From NCBI GenBank assembly GCA_964627035.1, contig CAZVKN010000004.1:76359-140358 (forward strand): 64,000 nt of DNA, written 5' to 3'. The stretch's first letter is position 1, and every line of letters begins with the position of its first letter. A program made the translations under genes and the position numbers. This document shows, piece by piece, positions 53,191-60,947 of this stretch. The DNA comes from CAZVKN01 sp964627035 (GTDB lineage: Bacteria; Electryoneota; AABM5-125-24; Hatepunaeales; Hatepunaeaceae). The notes below the pieces were generated by a model, which was not told the DNA's origin, did not search any database, and saw only the letters and a list, made by a program, of their open reading frames with translations.

Positions 53191-53956
53191 AAAAGCACTG
53201 TTTCCAAACTTGGTAACATTGGCAAATCTTTTTCTCGGATTCTGGGCTATCATTAAGGCTGGAGAAGGCAATTTTTCGGCGGCGTGTTGGTTGATCTTCA
53301 TTGCAGCGATTCTGGATACGCTGGACGGTGCGGTCGCCCGACTGATTCACACTTCAAGCCCGTTTGGTGCACAGATTGACAGCCTTTCTGATATTACATC
53401 ATTCGGTATTGCCCCGTCATATTTGATCTATCGTGCCGTTTTAGAGCCGCTTGGACTGCTTGGGATAGTCCTCGCCTCCTTTCCGCTTATCTTCGGGGCA
53501 CTACGGCTGGCTCGATTCCATCAGGTCAGCATGGAGGAGACAGGAGGCAAGTTTATCGGTCTGCCGATTCCGGTGTCAGCTCTGCTTCTCGTCGGTTTCT
53601 ATCTCTATATCCATGTCGGACGTGGAACAGAGAGCGATATTCGTGTCTGGTTATGGTTGGTACCGATTGTCTCCATCCTGATGGTCTCACCGATCCCATA
53701 CTGGAAGACATCCAGGCTGATTCCAAAGATGCTGCAACAACCATTTACAGGTCGTCTTTTTTTTGTGGCGACTGTGATCGGGATGTTATGGAAGCCGGCG
53801 CTCGCCTTGTTCCCAATAATGCTGTTCTACACCATACTTGGTCCGGTAGAGTGGGGAATATTTCATATTAAAAGATTCCGAAGTCCAACCGAAGAAGCGG
53901 AAGATATTTCGGAGTCATCAATACCTTCAAATAGAAGAAAGTTTCGGAGAAGATAA
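53183..53956 (+). CDS. pssA: CDP-diacylglycerol-serine O-phosphatidyltransferase
   Basis: A 257-aa membrane enzyme making phosphatidylserine. The CDP-alcohol phosphatidyltransferase signature is complete: DG-x2-AR-x8-G-x3-D-x3-D in LDGAVARLIHTSSPFGAQID and SLSD (about 50-72). About 6-8 hydrophobic helices and a charged C-terminus (RRKFRRR). Overlaps psd upstream by 8 nt and purS downstream by 1 nt. Confidence 0.95.
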   Translation: MDKKALFPNLVTLANLFLGFWAIIKAGEGNFSAACWLIFIAAILDTLDGAVARLIHTSSPFGAQIDSLSDITSFGIAPSYLIYRAVLEPLGLLGIVLASFPLIFGALRLARFHQVSMEETGGKFIGLPIPVSALLLVGFYLYIHVGRGTESDIRVWLWLVPIVSILMVSPIPYWKTSRLIPKMLQQPFTGRLFFVATVIGMLWKPALALFPIMLFYTILGPVEWGIFHIKRFRSPTEEAEDISESSIPSNRRKFRRR

Positions 53957-54201
53957 TGAAAGCACGTGTCTCCGTCCGTCTAAAAGATGCGATACTTGAC
54001 CCGCAGGGAAAAGCAGTTCAAAATGCCCTGACTCAGCTCGGTTTCGATGAAGTGAAGTCGGTCAGAATCGGTAAAATGATTGAGTTGGAATTGGACAGCG
54101 ACGATGAAGTTACTGCTAAGGCACGTGTTGAGGAGTTAAGCAGGAAATTGCTTGCCAATCCGTTAATGGAATCGTACGATTGCAGGATCTTGAATGAGTA
54201 G
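53956..54201 (+). CDS. purS: FGAM synthase subunit PurS
   Basis: An 81-aa ferredoxin-like-fold subunit that bridges PurQ and PurL. Pattern: VRLKDAILDPQGKAVQNALTQLG, then VKSVRIGKMIELEL and CRILNE at the end. Start shares one base with pssA stop; overlaps purQ by 8 nt. PurL is not in the window. Confidence 0.95.
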   Translation: MKARVSVRLKDAILDPQGKAVQNALTQLGFDEVKSVRIGKMIELELDSDDEVTAKARVEELSRKLLANPLMESYDCRILNE

Positions 54202-54913
54202 TCTCGCCGACACCATCACAAGATGGGGGGTGGTCGAGTTTCCCGGCTCAAACTGCGATCATGACGCATTGGACACGCTTGATCGGATTTGCGGTCAGGC
54301 GGTTCGTCCGGTGTGGCACGGTGAGACATGTATGGGTGATATGGATGCGATTGTCTTGCCGGGTGGATTCAGTTACGGTGACTACCTTAGAGGAGGCGCT
54401 ATAGCTCGATTTGCCAATGTCATGGATCAACTGATCGGTTTCGCTGAACGGGGAGGGCTGCTGATAGGCATCTGCAACGGCTTTCAGGTGCTGACTGAGG
54501 CAGAACTGCTGCCCGGAGTGCTGATGCGAAACAGTGGACTCCGTTTTGTGTGTAAGGAAGTGTACCTGAAGGTAGAACGTACCGATACAGCTTTTACATC
54601 GCACTACGAGCAGGATCAGGTCATTAAAATTCCGATTGCACACAATGAAGGCAATTTCTATATTCCATCTGATCAATTGGATGAACTAGAGAAAAACAGA
54701 CAGGTTGTATTCAGATACTGCGACAGCACCGGCGCAGTAACACCGGAATCAAATCCGAACGGTTCTCATAGTAACATCGCTGGAATCGTCAATAAAAGAG
54801 GTAATATCCTCGGCATGATGCCTCATCCGGAAAGACGCTGTGATTCGCTTCTCGGTCAGGCTGACGGACTGAGTTTGTTCCATTCAATGATCAATCACCT
54901 GAGCGGTAATTAG
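54194..54913 (+). CDS. purQ: FGAM synthase glutaminase subunit PurQ
   Basis: Provides ammonia from glutamine for FGAR amidation. A 239-aa class I amidotransferase: VVEFPGSNCDHDAL opening, nucleophile Cys in LIGICNGFQVL, and the His-Glu pair in MMPHPERRCD. Overlaps purS by 8 nt. The stop is followed by a strong hairpin, probably the end of this transcript. Confidence 0.97.
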   Translation: MSSLADTITRWGVVEFPGSNCDHDALDTLDRICGQAVRPVWHGETCMGDMDAIVLPGGFSYGDYLRGGAIARFANVMDQLIGFAERGGLLIGICNGFQVLTEAELLPGVLMRNSGLRFVCKEVYLKVERTDTAFTSHYEQDQVIKIPIAHNEGNFYIPSDQLDELEKNRQVVFRYCDSTGAVTPESNPNGSHSNIAGIVNKRGNILGMMPHPERRCDSLLGQADGLSLFHSMINHLSGN

Positions 54914-54915
54914 AT

Positions 54916-54937
54916 AGCGGATCCGGCAGGATCCGCT
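54916..54937 (+). terminator. Terminator-like hairpin after purQ
   Basis: AGCGGATCC-GGCA-GGATCCGCT, perfect 9-bp stem 3 nt after the purQ stop, followed by TTACTCT. No U run, so it may only attenuate or protect the transcript; tatC starts 18 nt later. Confidence 0.55.
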
Positions 54938-54954
54938 TTACTCTACCGAATGCA

Positions 54955-55773
54955 ATGACCGCTACAGACAGTTCATCCCAACATAAAGAAGTCACATCAG
55001 ACAAGCCCACCTCGTCCAACGATTCACAGGATTCGTCTGAACAGATCTCGCAATACAAAGTGTATTTAATGTCCTTCCTGGAGCATCTCGATGAGTTGCG
55101 AAAGCGACTGATGTGGGCAGTCTTTATACTGCTTGGCGGCACATTGGTTGCGCTGTTCTTTTCTGAGTATTTGGTAAACATAATCACAGCTACGTTTGAG
55201 ACTGGTGAGAATGACCGACTAGCATTGCTATACCCGACTGAAGGCTTCGTTGTTCGACTGAAGGTGGCATTTGTAGCGGGGCTGTTTGGAACATCACCAT
55301 TTTGGTTTGCTCAGGTTTGGGGATTCATAAGTCCTGGATTGTACAAAAATGAAAAAAAGGTGGTCATTCCGGCTATTATTGCGTCGGCGTTCGCATTTAT
55401 GATCGGGGCGCTGTTCGGATATTGGGTCATCCCATATGCGGTTCACTATTTCCAGTCGTTTGCGACATCCGATATCGGTGTAAACTGGTCTCTCGGCAAG
55501 TACCTCGATTTTTCATTGCGTCTGTTGGTGGCGTTTGGGGTTGTGTTTGAGATGCCGTTGATTGTCTATGCGATGGCGAGACTCGGTGTGGTGACAACAG
55601 CTCAGCTTCGTAAGTACCGTCGCCATGTAATAATCGTTTTGCTGATACTATCAGGATTCATCACCCCGCCGGATTTCTTCACGCAGATAGTATTGGCGGT
55701 TCCTCTGTGGATTCTATACGAAATCGGCTTGATCGCAGCTACAATTGCAATTAGAAAGAAGGACAAAGCATGA
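54955..55773 (+). CDS. tatC: Sec-independent translocase TatC
   Basis: A 272-aa six-helix membrane protein of the twin-arginine export system. The hydrophilic Ser/Thr/Gln-rich first 35 residues precede the family start SFLEHLDELRKRL (about 41-53). Further signatures are FWFAQVWGFISPGLYKNEKK, FALGVVFEMP-like (FGVVFEMPL) and ITPPDFFTQ. Overlaps the next gene (tatA) by 4 nt. Export of folded cofactor proteins fits the respiratory lifestyle, but no Tat substrate is identified here. Confidence 0.97.
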   Translation: MTATDSSSQHKEVTSDKPTSSNDSQDSSEQISQYKVYLMSFLEHLDELRKRLMWAVFILLGGTLVALFFSEYLVNIITATFETGENDRLALLYPTEGFVVRLKVAFVAGLFGTSPFWFAQVWGFISPGLYKNEKKVVIPAIIASAFAFMIGALFGYWVIPYAVHYFQSFATSDIGVNWSLGKYLDFSLRLLVAFGVVFEMPLIVYAMARLGVVTTAQLRKYRRHVIIVLLILSGFITPPDFFTQIVLAVPLWILYEIGLIAATIAIRKKDKA

Positions 55774-56090
55774 GTAGTTCAGAGCTGCTGCTGATTGTTG
55801 TGGTAGCACTGCTGCTGTTCGGTGGCAAACGGCTGCCGACAATTGCCCGGCAAGCCGGCAGGATACTCTATCAACTTCGCAGACATCTTGAGCAGTTTAA
55901 GCACGAGATAGGCTGGTACGACATTGACCGGGATGTGAACAAATTCAAAAAGGACATAGGAGTGAACAAGCTGAAGGACGATTTTAGCAAGGTCAGACGA
56001 GAATTCGGGTCAGTGAATGTGGATGTAAATGAGGACAAAGAAAAAAGCAAATCGGATCAGGATGACAAGATGGAAGAAGAGAAGGAATAA
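55770..56090 (+). CDS. tatA: Twin-arginine translocase subunit TatA/TatB
   Basis: A 106-aa protein with one N-terminal membrane helix (LLLIVVVALLLFGGKRLP), the FG hinge and an amphipathic helix (ARQAGRILYQLRRHLEQF), then a highly charged tail. The longer amphipathic part leans to TatB, but single-subunit systems are common, so the A/B choice is open. Overlaps tatC by 4 nt. Confidence 0.9.
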   Translation: MSSSELLLIVVVALLLFGGKRLPTIARQAGRILYQLRRHLEQFKHEIGWYDIDRDVNKFKKDIGVNKLKDDFSKVRREFGSVNVDVNEDKEKSKSDQDDKMEEEKE

Positions 56091-56097
56091 TCCACCG

Positions 56098-56243
56098 CTG
56101 TCGGGTCGCCGTACCCGACAGACACACTACAAACCGTCATTCCCGCGCAGGCGGGAATCCAGAAAAATCAATATTTTCCGTTATCAAGTCGCCATGCCTG
56201 GCAGGCAAACTAAACCATCATTCCTACGCAAGCAGGAATCTCC
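56098..56243. repeat. Cluster of family D and C hairpins
   Basis: CTGTCGGGT-CGCCGT-ACCCGACAG (56098-56121, family D), GTCATTCCCGCGCAGGCGGGAATCC (56136-56160, family C), a partial D unit about 56188-56206 and an imperfect C unit (56216-56243). They lie between tatA and tRNA-Asp. Confidence 0.7.
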
Positions 56244-56329
56244 AACAAACTGTATCCTACGCTCAAGTCACGAATGACAGTTTCTCTGTTTGGAATTGCG
56301 ATGCAATCGGTTTATAATAGTTTGACCAC

Positions 56330-56358
56330 TTGCTTTCGATTTCTCAGTATTGTATATT
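56330..56358 (+). promoter_or_regulatory. Probable sigma70-type promoter of tRNA-Asp
   Basis: TTGCTT (56330-56335), 17-nt spacer, TATATT (56353-56358), 11 nt before the tRNA 5' end. The same -10 hexamer and spacing appear at the tRNA-Sec promoter. Confidence 0.55.
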
Positions 56359-56369
56359 AGGCTTCCTAT

Positions 56370-56447
56370 GGGGATGTAGCTCAGTTTGGTTAGAGTATCG
56401 GCCTGTCACGCCGAGGGTCGCGAGTTCGAGTCTCGTCATCCCCGCCA
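56370..56447 (+). tRNA. tRNA-Asp (anticodon GUC)
   Basis: 78 nt with encoded CCA. The acceptor stem is GGGGATG/CATCCCC with discriminator G. The anticodon arm TCGGC-CTGTCAC-GCCGA has GTC at 56405-56407, and the T arm is GCGAG-TTCGAGT-CTCGT (one wobble). A hairpin (AATGACCGCA/TGCGGTCATT, 56448-56476) follows directly and may end the transcript. Confidence 0.95.
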
Positions 56448-56476
56448 AATGACCGCAAGGATTCCATGCGGTCATT
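56448..56476 (+). terminator. Hairpin directly after tRNA-Asp
   Basis: AATGACCGCA-N9-TGCGGTCATT: a perfect 10-bp stem abutting the CCA end; only a weak T stretch (GTTTTG) lies 7 nt downstream. Confidence 0.5.
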
Positions 56477-57120
56477 CCTCGTTTTGGACATGCCAACCGC
56501 ACCCGCTGTCATGCCGCCCTGTTTGGCTACATTCTCCGTCACTCCCTCGCAGGCGGGAATCCGCTCCCACATGCGTAGCAAAGGGGTGTAAAGAAGGATC
56601 AGATCAACGAGTGGGAGGGGCTATAATTAGGGTCACTTCGTCACAAAATCAGTTGAAACCCTTTGCTGCAAGGCGTTTGAGGTGGTGACGAAGATGTGAC
56701 GAAGTGTGACGAAACGGGAATGCCTGTATTGATCCCCGGAGGACAGATTTGAAGTCCACTCTTTCCCGAAATGCCCCAAACTGTGACACATTTTTGCTGT
56801 TTTTTGTGGCTGAGTGTGCCACGGTATAACTCACAATCTTCAATTCAATCTCTGAATAATTCATTGCGCAAGGTAACAAAACGAGGAACAGCTTTCCCAG
56901 CGATGAAGCACTGGTTAAATTGCTTTTCATGGCATTGAAGAATATCATGAAGAAACGGACGATGCCGATCCGCAACTGGAGCCTTGCGATACATCAGTTT
57001 TCGATCCAGTTCGAAGGCAGGATACCATTGTGAAACGGCAAAAATTACCCCCTCCGGAGGGGTAAATAGAAGAACAAGCCAATAAGGGAAAAGCTGTTTA
57101 CACAAAATATCTGACAGAGC
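56477..57120. other. 644-nt non-coding stretch after tRNA-Asp
   Basis: No convincing gene. Contains a family C unit (about 56537-56562), inverted CACTTCGTCAC / GTGACGAAGTG with further GTGACGAA copies (56633-56720), and a hairpin ACCCCCTCCGGAGGGGT with one bulged base (about 57047-57065). A tRNA-flanking position and scrambled short repeats could reflect a decayed integrated element, but no integrase remnant is readable. Confidence 0.5.
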
Positions 57121-57798
57121 CTATTTCAGAGTATATTTAATCATCCACCGTTTTAATTCGTCATATTCTATATAATCAATGGTTTTGCTAAACGGTTCCA
57201 GAATATCACACAGTTCCACTTTAGTCTGAAAATTCTTGATGACTTCGTACTCATTCCCATCAGGTAGCGTCCGAACTCCGATCCGGTTGCCTTCATTATC
57301 GGTATGGGGAGTCATCCCAACAAGTCTCTCATCCGGCAGCATGTCGAGGAAGATCACCACTGAGTCTGTCTGGAGTTTTGAATACAGGGCATTAAGGAAT
57401 TGCTTGATTTTAGAGAGGGGAATATGCGACCACCAGTCGGCTGCAAATGCAGCATTGAATTCAGCATCGATATTACCCAATGAATAAGCATCCGCCGCTT
57501 TATAGTTAATGGTTGATATTCCGGTAGTTTTAACTTTGGCAATGTCGATCATCGTATCAACAACATCGGTAGCCAACACACTATTCGCTACGCGTGCAAT
57601 AACCTGCGTCCAGGTTCCTGTTCCGCAGGCGATTTCAAGGACATCTCTACCTGCAAATGCTTCCTGAACCGGTTTCACCAACGGCTCGAGTAGTTTCACC
57701 ATTTCGTCATAATTTGTGTAACTCATGTAGTCATCATGCCATGGTGCTCTCGCCCGGTAATAGCGGTTCGTTTCCTGGATTATGTCTTTTTCTGTCAT
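57121..57798 (-). CDS. SAM-dependent methyltransferase (class I)
   Basis: A 225-aa enzyme with SAM motif I VLEIACGTGTW (about 50-60), acidic motif II (VLATDVVDTM) and a post-motif region AAFAADWWSHIP. The N-terminus (NRYYRARAPWHDDYM) resembles small-molecule methyltransferases; the substrate is unknown. It is preceded upstream by a 74-nt repeat (57839-57912) that has a partner on the other side of the neighbouring lipoprotein gene. Confidence 0.85.
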   Translation of the reverse strand: MTEKDIIQETNRYYRARAPWHDDYMSYTNYDEMVKLLEPLVKPVQEAFAGRDVLEIACGTGTWTQVIARVANSVLATDVVDTMIDIAKVKTTGISTINYKAADAYSLGNIDAEFNAAFAADWWSHIPLSKIKQFLNALYSKLQTDSVVIFLDMLPDERLVGMTPHTDNEGNRIGVRTLPDGNEYEVIKNFQTKVELCDILEPFSKTIDYIEYDELKRWMIKYTLK

Positions 57799-57838
57799 TT
57801 TATTTGAATTATTTTGAAAATGTATATTGTATCATCAT

Positions 57839-57912
57839 TTAGTACGGTTATTCATGCTTTTCACAGTCTCTTCGCAAAGAGTGTGACAAAGTCAAAATGC
57901 TGCGGCGTCCAT
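57839..57912. repeat. Direct repeat J, copy 1 (74 bp)
   Basis: Matches 58383-58456 at 61 of 74 positions without gaps (counted by eye). Each copy has an inner imperfect hairpin around TCTTCGCAAAG and ends in GGCGTCCAT. The two copies bracket the collagen-like lipoprotein gene and each lies about 40-47 nt upstream of a minus-strand start codon. Confidence 0.75.
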
Positions 57913-57953
57913 GACGAACGATAGCACAATTATAGTTCTGCTCGGTATAAAGA

Positions 57954-58337
57954 CTATTCAATAATAATAATCCAAATGTTCCAACCTAACATCTCCCGAA
58001 CGGGATCATCGACATACATTATTTCTGAGTCAACGTGAAATCTAGTGTAATTCATCCACATATATCTATCTGGATCGGGATTGACATAAACATCAATAGA
58101 TTTAGTTTCACTGATTGATTCATGCTCTATTAGAATAAACAGTGCATCGTTATCATCATACCAGTAGTCTTCTTCTAAAACAAACCAATTGATGTATGTA
58201 AACCTGGCTCCTGGTCCGGCTGGTCCAGGAGGTCCTTGAGGTCCAACTGGACCTTGCGGTCCCATTGGTCCTTCAGGGCCTTCACAACTATTCAGTAAAA
58301 GGAGGGTTAATAATGCAATAGTGGTAATGGTTTTCAT
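57954..58337 (-). CDS. Collagen-like lipoprotein
   Basis: A 127-aa exported protein. I start at the ATG at 58337 (MKTITTIALLTLLLLNSC), where a lipobox places the lipidated Cys at 18; an upstream in-frame ATG (58382) would bury the signal. A short collagen-like run of about eight Gly-X-Y triplets, mostly GPx (about 20-43), is followed by a beta-rich acidic domain of about 80 residues ending in WNIWIIIIE. Such proteins are surface-exposed and may trimerise; function unknown. It sits between two 74-bp direct repeats. Confidence 0.8.
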   Translation of the reverse strand: MKTITTIALLTLLLLNSCEGPEGPMGPQGPVGPQGPPGPAGPGARFTYINWFVLEEDYWYDDNDALFILIEHESISETKSIDVYVNPDPDRYMWMNYTRFHVDSEIMYVDDPVREMLGWNIWIIIIE

Positions 58338-58382
58338 TTGATGCTCTTGTGATTTGGTTAGTTTAATCGCACGTAATGCCAT

Positions 58383-58456
58383 CTAGTGAAGTCATTCACA
58401 CTTTTCACAGCTTCTTCGCAAAGGGTATGACAAAGTTAAAATGCGGCGGCGTCCAT
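58383..58456. repeat. Direct repeat J, copy 2 (74 bp)
   Basis: Partner of 57839-57912. It begins right beside the upstream end of the lipoprotein gene. Confidence 0.75.
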
Positions 58457-58552
58457 CTGTCAGTTGTCTCTGTTACATGAACATACAACACTGCTCAGCT
58501 AATTCCAACAGTGACAATTGACAAGAATTGTGTGAAGCAGTAATTATTGAGC

Positions 58553-58587
58553 AAAAAAATAGGGATCACGAATAATTCGCAATCCCT
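58553..58587 (-). terminator. Intrinsic terminator of tRNA-Sec
   Basis: On the minus strand, AGGGATTGCGAA-TTA-TTCGTGATCCCT (12-bp stem with two wobbles) is followed by ATTTTTTT, starting 4 nt after the tRNA 3' end. A classical Rho-independent terminator. Confidence 0.85.
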
Positions 58588-58590
58588 TAG

Positions 58591-58684
58591 CGGGAACGGG
58601 TGAGGATCGAACTCACCGCGGATAGTTCTAATACCCGCCAGCGGATTTGAAGTCCGTGGAGCACACCAGTACCCATCCATTCCC
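58591..58684 (-). tRNA. selC: tRNA-Sec (selenocysteine, anticodon UCA)
   Basis: A 94-nt gene with every bacterial tRNA-Sec hallmark. The acceptor stem has 8 bp, GGGAATGG/CCGTTCCC, with discriminator G; CCA is not encoded. The D stem has 6 bp (GGGTAC-TGGT-GTGCTC, with wobbles), and the anticodon arm GGA-CTTCAAA-TCC reads UGA. A long variable arm (GCGGGTA...TATCCGC) precedes the T arm GTGAG-TTCGATC-CTCAC. It has its own promoter and terminator. The gene implies that SelA, SelB, SelD and at least one selenoprotein exist elsewhere in the genome; none is in this window. Confidence 0.94.
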
Positions 58685-58691
58685 GTAGATC

Positions 58692-58707
58692 AGGTCATTT
58701 CTGACCT
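58692..58707. promoter_or_regulatory. Palindrome at the tRNA-Sec transcription start
   Basis: AGGTCA-TTTC-TGACCT, perfect 6-bp arms between the -10 box and the tRNA. Either an operator or a leader hairpin for 5' processing. Confidence 0.4.
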
Positions 58708-58713
58708 CAACAA

Positions 58714-58742
58714 AATATACTGTCCACATCCTTTAGAGTCAA
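58714..58742 (-). promoter_or_regulatory. Sigma70-type promoter of tRNA-Sec
   Basis: On the minus strand TTGACT (58742-58737), a 17-nt spacer and TATATT (58719-58714), 29 nt upstream of the tRNA 5' end. Confidence 0.7.
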
Positions 58743-58876
58743 GCGTAAAATGAGCTGAGTTACCTGTTCGACTCCTGATCTAAAATACGATTGAGTATGA
58801 CACATGCCGTTTCAGCGTTGCCATATCGTGCGGAATGGAGTATAATACTTCCAAATCTAATAATGGAGACGATACA

Positions 58877-59674
58877 ATGAATCAGTCCTTTCACGCCGGT
58901 CAAATTCACCCATTCCACTTCTCATTACTGTTACTTTTCATTTCCATACCGTTAATATCATTCGCTCAACCTCTCGATTTCAATGTAGCAGACAGCATCG
59001 CAAAATCGTCCAACGATCCGCTGATCGCTGCCGACACGTACAGCAAAGCCTGGTCGTATGACAAAGCTATCAAGGTGCTTGAGAGTTATGGTGAACAGAA
59101 CGCTGATATATTGTGGCGGTTAGCTCGCAGCAGAACTGACCTCGGTGAGAACCTCGACGGTGAAGCCGCACTGCTCCATTACGAAACAGCAATGTTCGAA
59201 GCCGAGCAAGCGGTAACGATGGAACCGTCCAACGCAATGGCACATCAAACGCTTGCAGTAGCATGTGGACGGGTTGCGCTTTACAAGGGAATCTTCAAGA
59301 GCATCGGACTCGCCAAAAAAGTGTACAAGCACGCTTCAATAGCAGTCTCGCTCGATCCCACACTGGCAGTTTCCTACTCAGTGCTCGGTCGCACTCACAT
59401 GAAATTAAGCGAGAAACCCGGATTCGTGCGTAAGGCAATCGGATGTGGATGGGCATCTGAAGACTCGGTGACAATCTACTTCGACAAGACGCTTGAAGCG
59501 GACAATAACCTCATACAAACAAGAGTAACCTACGCTGAGTTTCTGCTTGATAATAGTGGTGACAAAGAGAAGGCAAAGGCAATGCTGACCGAAGCTGTGA
59601 GTCTGGCGATGCTGGATGAGCAGGATCTGAAAGATGTCAACAAGGCAAAGGACATCCTCGCAAAGCTCAAATAG
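58877..59674 (+). CDS. Secreted TPR-like protein
   Basis: A 265-aa protein. The ATG at 58877 was chosen because GGAG lies 8 nt upstream; a signal peptide follows (hydrophobic FSLLLLFISIPLISFAQ). The mature region is helical with TPR-type repeats (ALLHYETAMFEAEQAV, NAMAHQTLAVACGRVALY, LAVSYSVLGRTHMKLS, TRVTYAEFLLDN), similar to the regulator-of-microtubule-dynamics-like TPR family known in bacteria. Probably a periplasmic scaffold. Stop is 15 nt before rnhB. Confidence 0.75.
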   Translation: MNQSFHAGQIHPFHFSLLLLFISIPLISFAQPLDFNVADSIAKSSNDPLIAADTYSKAWSYDKAIKVLESYGEQNADILWRLARSRTDLGENLDGEAALLHYETAMFEAEQAVTMEPSNAMAHQTLAVACGRVALYKGIFKSIGLAKKVYKHASIAVSLDPTLAVSYSVLGRTHMKLSEKPGFVRKAIGCGWASEDSVTIYFDKTLEADNNLIQTRVTYAEFLLDNSGDKEKAKAMLTEAVSLAMLDEQDLKDVNKAKDILAKLK

Positions 59675-59689
59675 AGTTCACTCTTCAAG

Positions 59690-60337
59690 GTGAAGGACAA
59701 GTCAGCGAAAAAGGACTATCTCCTCAGAGAACGTGAGCTTTGGAGTGACGGCTACACGAGAGTCACTGGTGTGGATGAGGTTGGTCGCGGTCCTTACGCC
59801 GGACCGGTAGTTGCTGCGGCGGTGATTCTGCCCGTGGGTTGTGACATACACGGAGTCATAGATTCCAAGCAGATGACTGCAAAGGGTAGGGAAGAGGCAT
59901 ATCACCTGATCCACAAAGCATGTGGATCGAATTCCAGAAGAATCGGCATCGGTGCGGCTTCTGTCAAGGAGATTGATTCTACCGGCTTACTGAATGCCAC
60001 ACTGCTTGCAATGAGGCGAGCACTGCTAAAGTTAGCTCCTCCGCCTGATTTTATGATAATTGATGGATTACAGATACCGCCGGATATAGACATCCCGGCA
60101 GAAGCCATTGTAGGAGGGGATAACTCCAGCAGATCAATTGCAGCAGCGTCAGTAATCGCCAAGGTCACTCGTGACAGGCTAATGACAAACCTCGACAGCA
60201 TTTATCCGGATTATGGATTTGCCACTAACAAGGGTTACGGCACTGCGCGACACAGAGAAGCACTTGAGCGGCTCGGTCCAACCAGGCATCACAGATTCCT
60301 CTTCAAACCGGTCCGCCAGGCAATGTTGAAGCTATAA
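59690..60337 (+). CDS. rnhB: Ribonuclease HII
   Basis: Removes ribonucleotides from DNA-RNA hybrids. A 215-aa protein with catalytic D29-E30 in VTGVDEVGRGPYAG, DFMIIDG, VGGDNSSRSIAAASVIAKVTRDR and GYGTARH. The start is GTG at 59690 after AAGGTGAAG. A YraN-family gene follows after a repeat-bearing spacer, as often seen. Confidence 0.96.
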   Translation: MKDKSAKKDYLLRERELWSDGYTRVTGVDEVGRGPYAGPVVAAAVILPVGCDIHGVIDSKQMTAKGREEAYHLIHKACGSNSRRIGIGAASVKEIDSTGLLNATLLAMRRALLKLAPPPDFMIIDGLQIPPDIDIPAEAIVGGDNSSRSIAAASVIAKVTRDRLMTNLDSIYPDYGFATNKGYGTARHREALERLGPTRHHRFLFKPVRQAMLKL

Positions 60338-60350
60338 TGTAGCGGAAAAA

Positions 60351-60420
60351 TCTTCCCCCTCTGCGAAGTAGGGGGGGACTAAGGGGGGTAACTCTTCATT
60401 AATCCGTGTAATCTGCGGTA
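60351..60420. repeat. Degenerate family I and family E repeat fragments
   Basis: TCTTCCCCCT...AGGGGGGGACTAAGGGGGG (60351-60391) followed by TTCATTAATCCGTGTAATCTGCGG (about 60395-60418). Fills the spacer between rnhB and the YraN gene. Confidence 0.55.
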
Positions 60421-60428
60421 AAAACTAA

Positions 60429-60800
60429 ATGACCACAAAATCAAAACCACACCGTGTAGGACAGGAGGGCGAGAAAGTCGCTGCGGCGTATTTATCACGC
60501 AAGGGCTACGAAATCACCGAGACCAATTGGCGCACAAGAAACGGCGAGATTGACATTATTTGCCGGGATGGCGGTTGTTTGGTGTTTGTCGAAGTAAAAA
60601 GCAGCGGTTCTGTGGACAGTCCATATCTGCATCATCAGGTAGATGAGCGCAAGCAGCAGCAGCTATACTCTACAGCTCAGGAGTACCTTTTTAAAAGCAA
60701 GATTGAGGTCAACTCAATGAGATTTGACGTAATATTCATGACCAAAACTTCCAAGAAACAGTGGAAGATAGAGCATATTAAGGATGCGTTTCAGATGTGA
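60429..60800 (+). CDS. yraN: YraN/UPF0102 family endonuclease-like protein
   Basis: A 123-aa protein with a predicted restriction-endonuclease fold. Motifs are GQEGEKVAAAYLSRKGYEI, TNWRTRNGEIDIICRD (the E-x-D acids) and LVFVEVKSSG (E-x-K), the family's PD-(D/E)xK core. Role uncertain, probably DNA repair or recombination; commonly found next to rnhB. Confidence 0.93.
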   Translation: MTTKSKPHRVGQEGEKVAAAYLSRKGYEITETNWRTRNGEIDIICRDGGCLVFVEVKSSGSVDSPYLHHQVDERKQQQLYSTAQEYLFKSKIEVNSMRFDVIFMTKTSKKQWKIEHIKDAFQM

Positions 60801-60947
60801 ATAGTTAGTATAATGAATGATGCAGTTAAATAGACCCCAGTGATGCATCCACAGTGATATAAAATAGGTGAAACGGGACTACAATGTCCCTGAATTTGAT
60901 GGGGTATAGTAGTAAGTTCAAATCAATAGTATTAATAATTGTTGATT

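Noticed and set aside
56386..56688. ORFs over tRNA-Asp and the following repeats
   Set aside because: They read through the tRNA and family C repeat and have no Shine-Dalgarno or domain pattern.
57839..58456. Integron attC sites around the lipoprotein gene
   Set aside because: The copies lack the paired GTTRRRY-type core sites and no integrase is nearby, so only a generic direct repeat is claimed.
58495..58680. 61-aa minus-strand ORF over the tRNA-Sec
   Set aside because: It is a translation of the tRNA-Sec gene and its terminator; the RNA structure explains the sequence.
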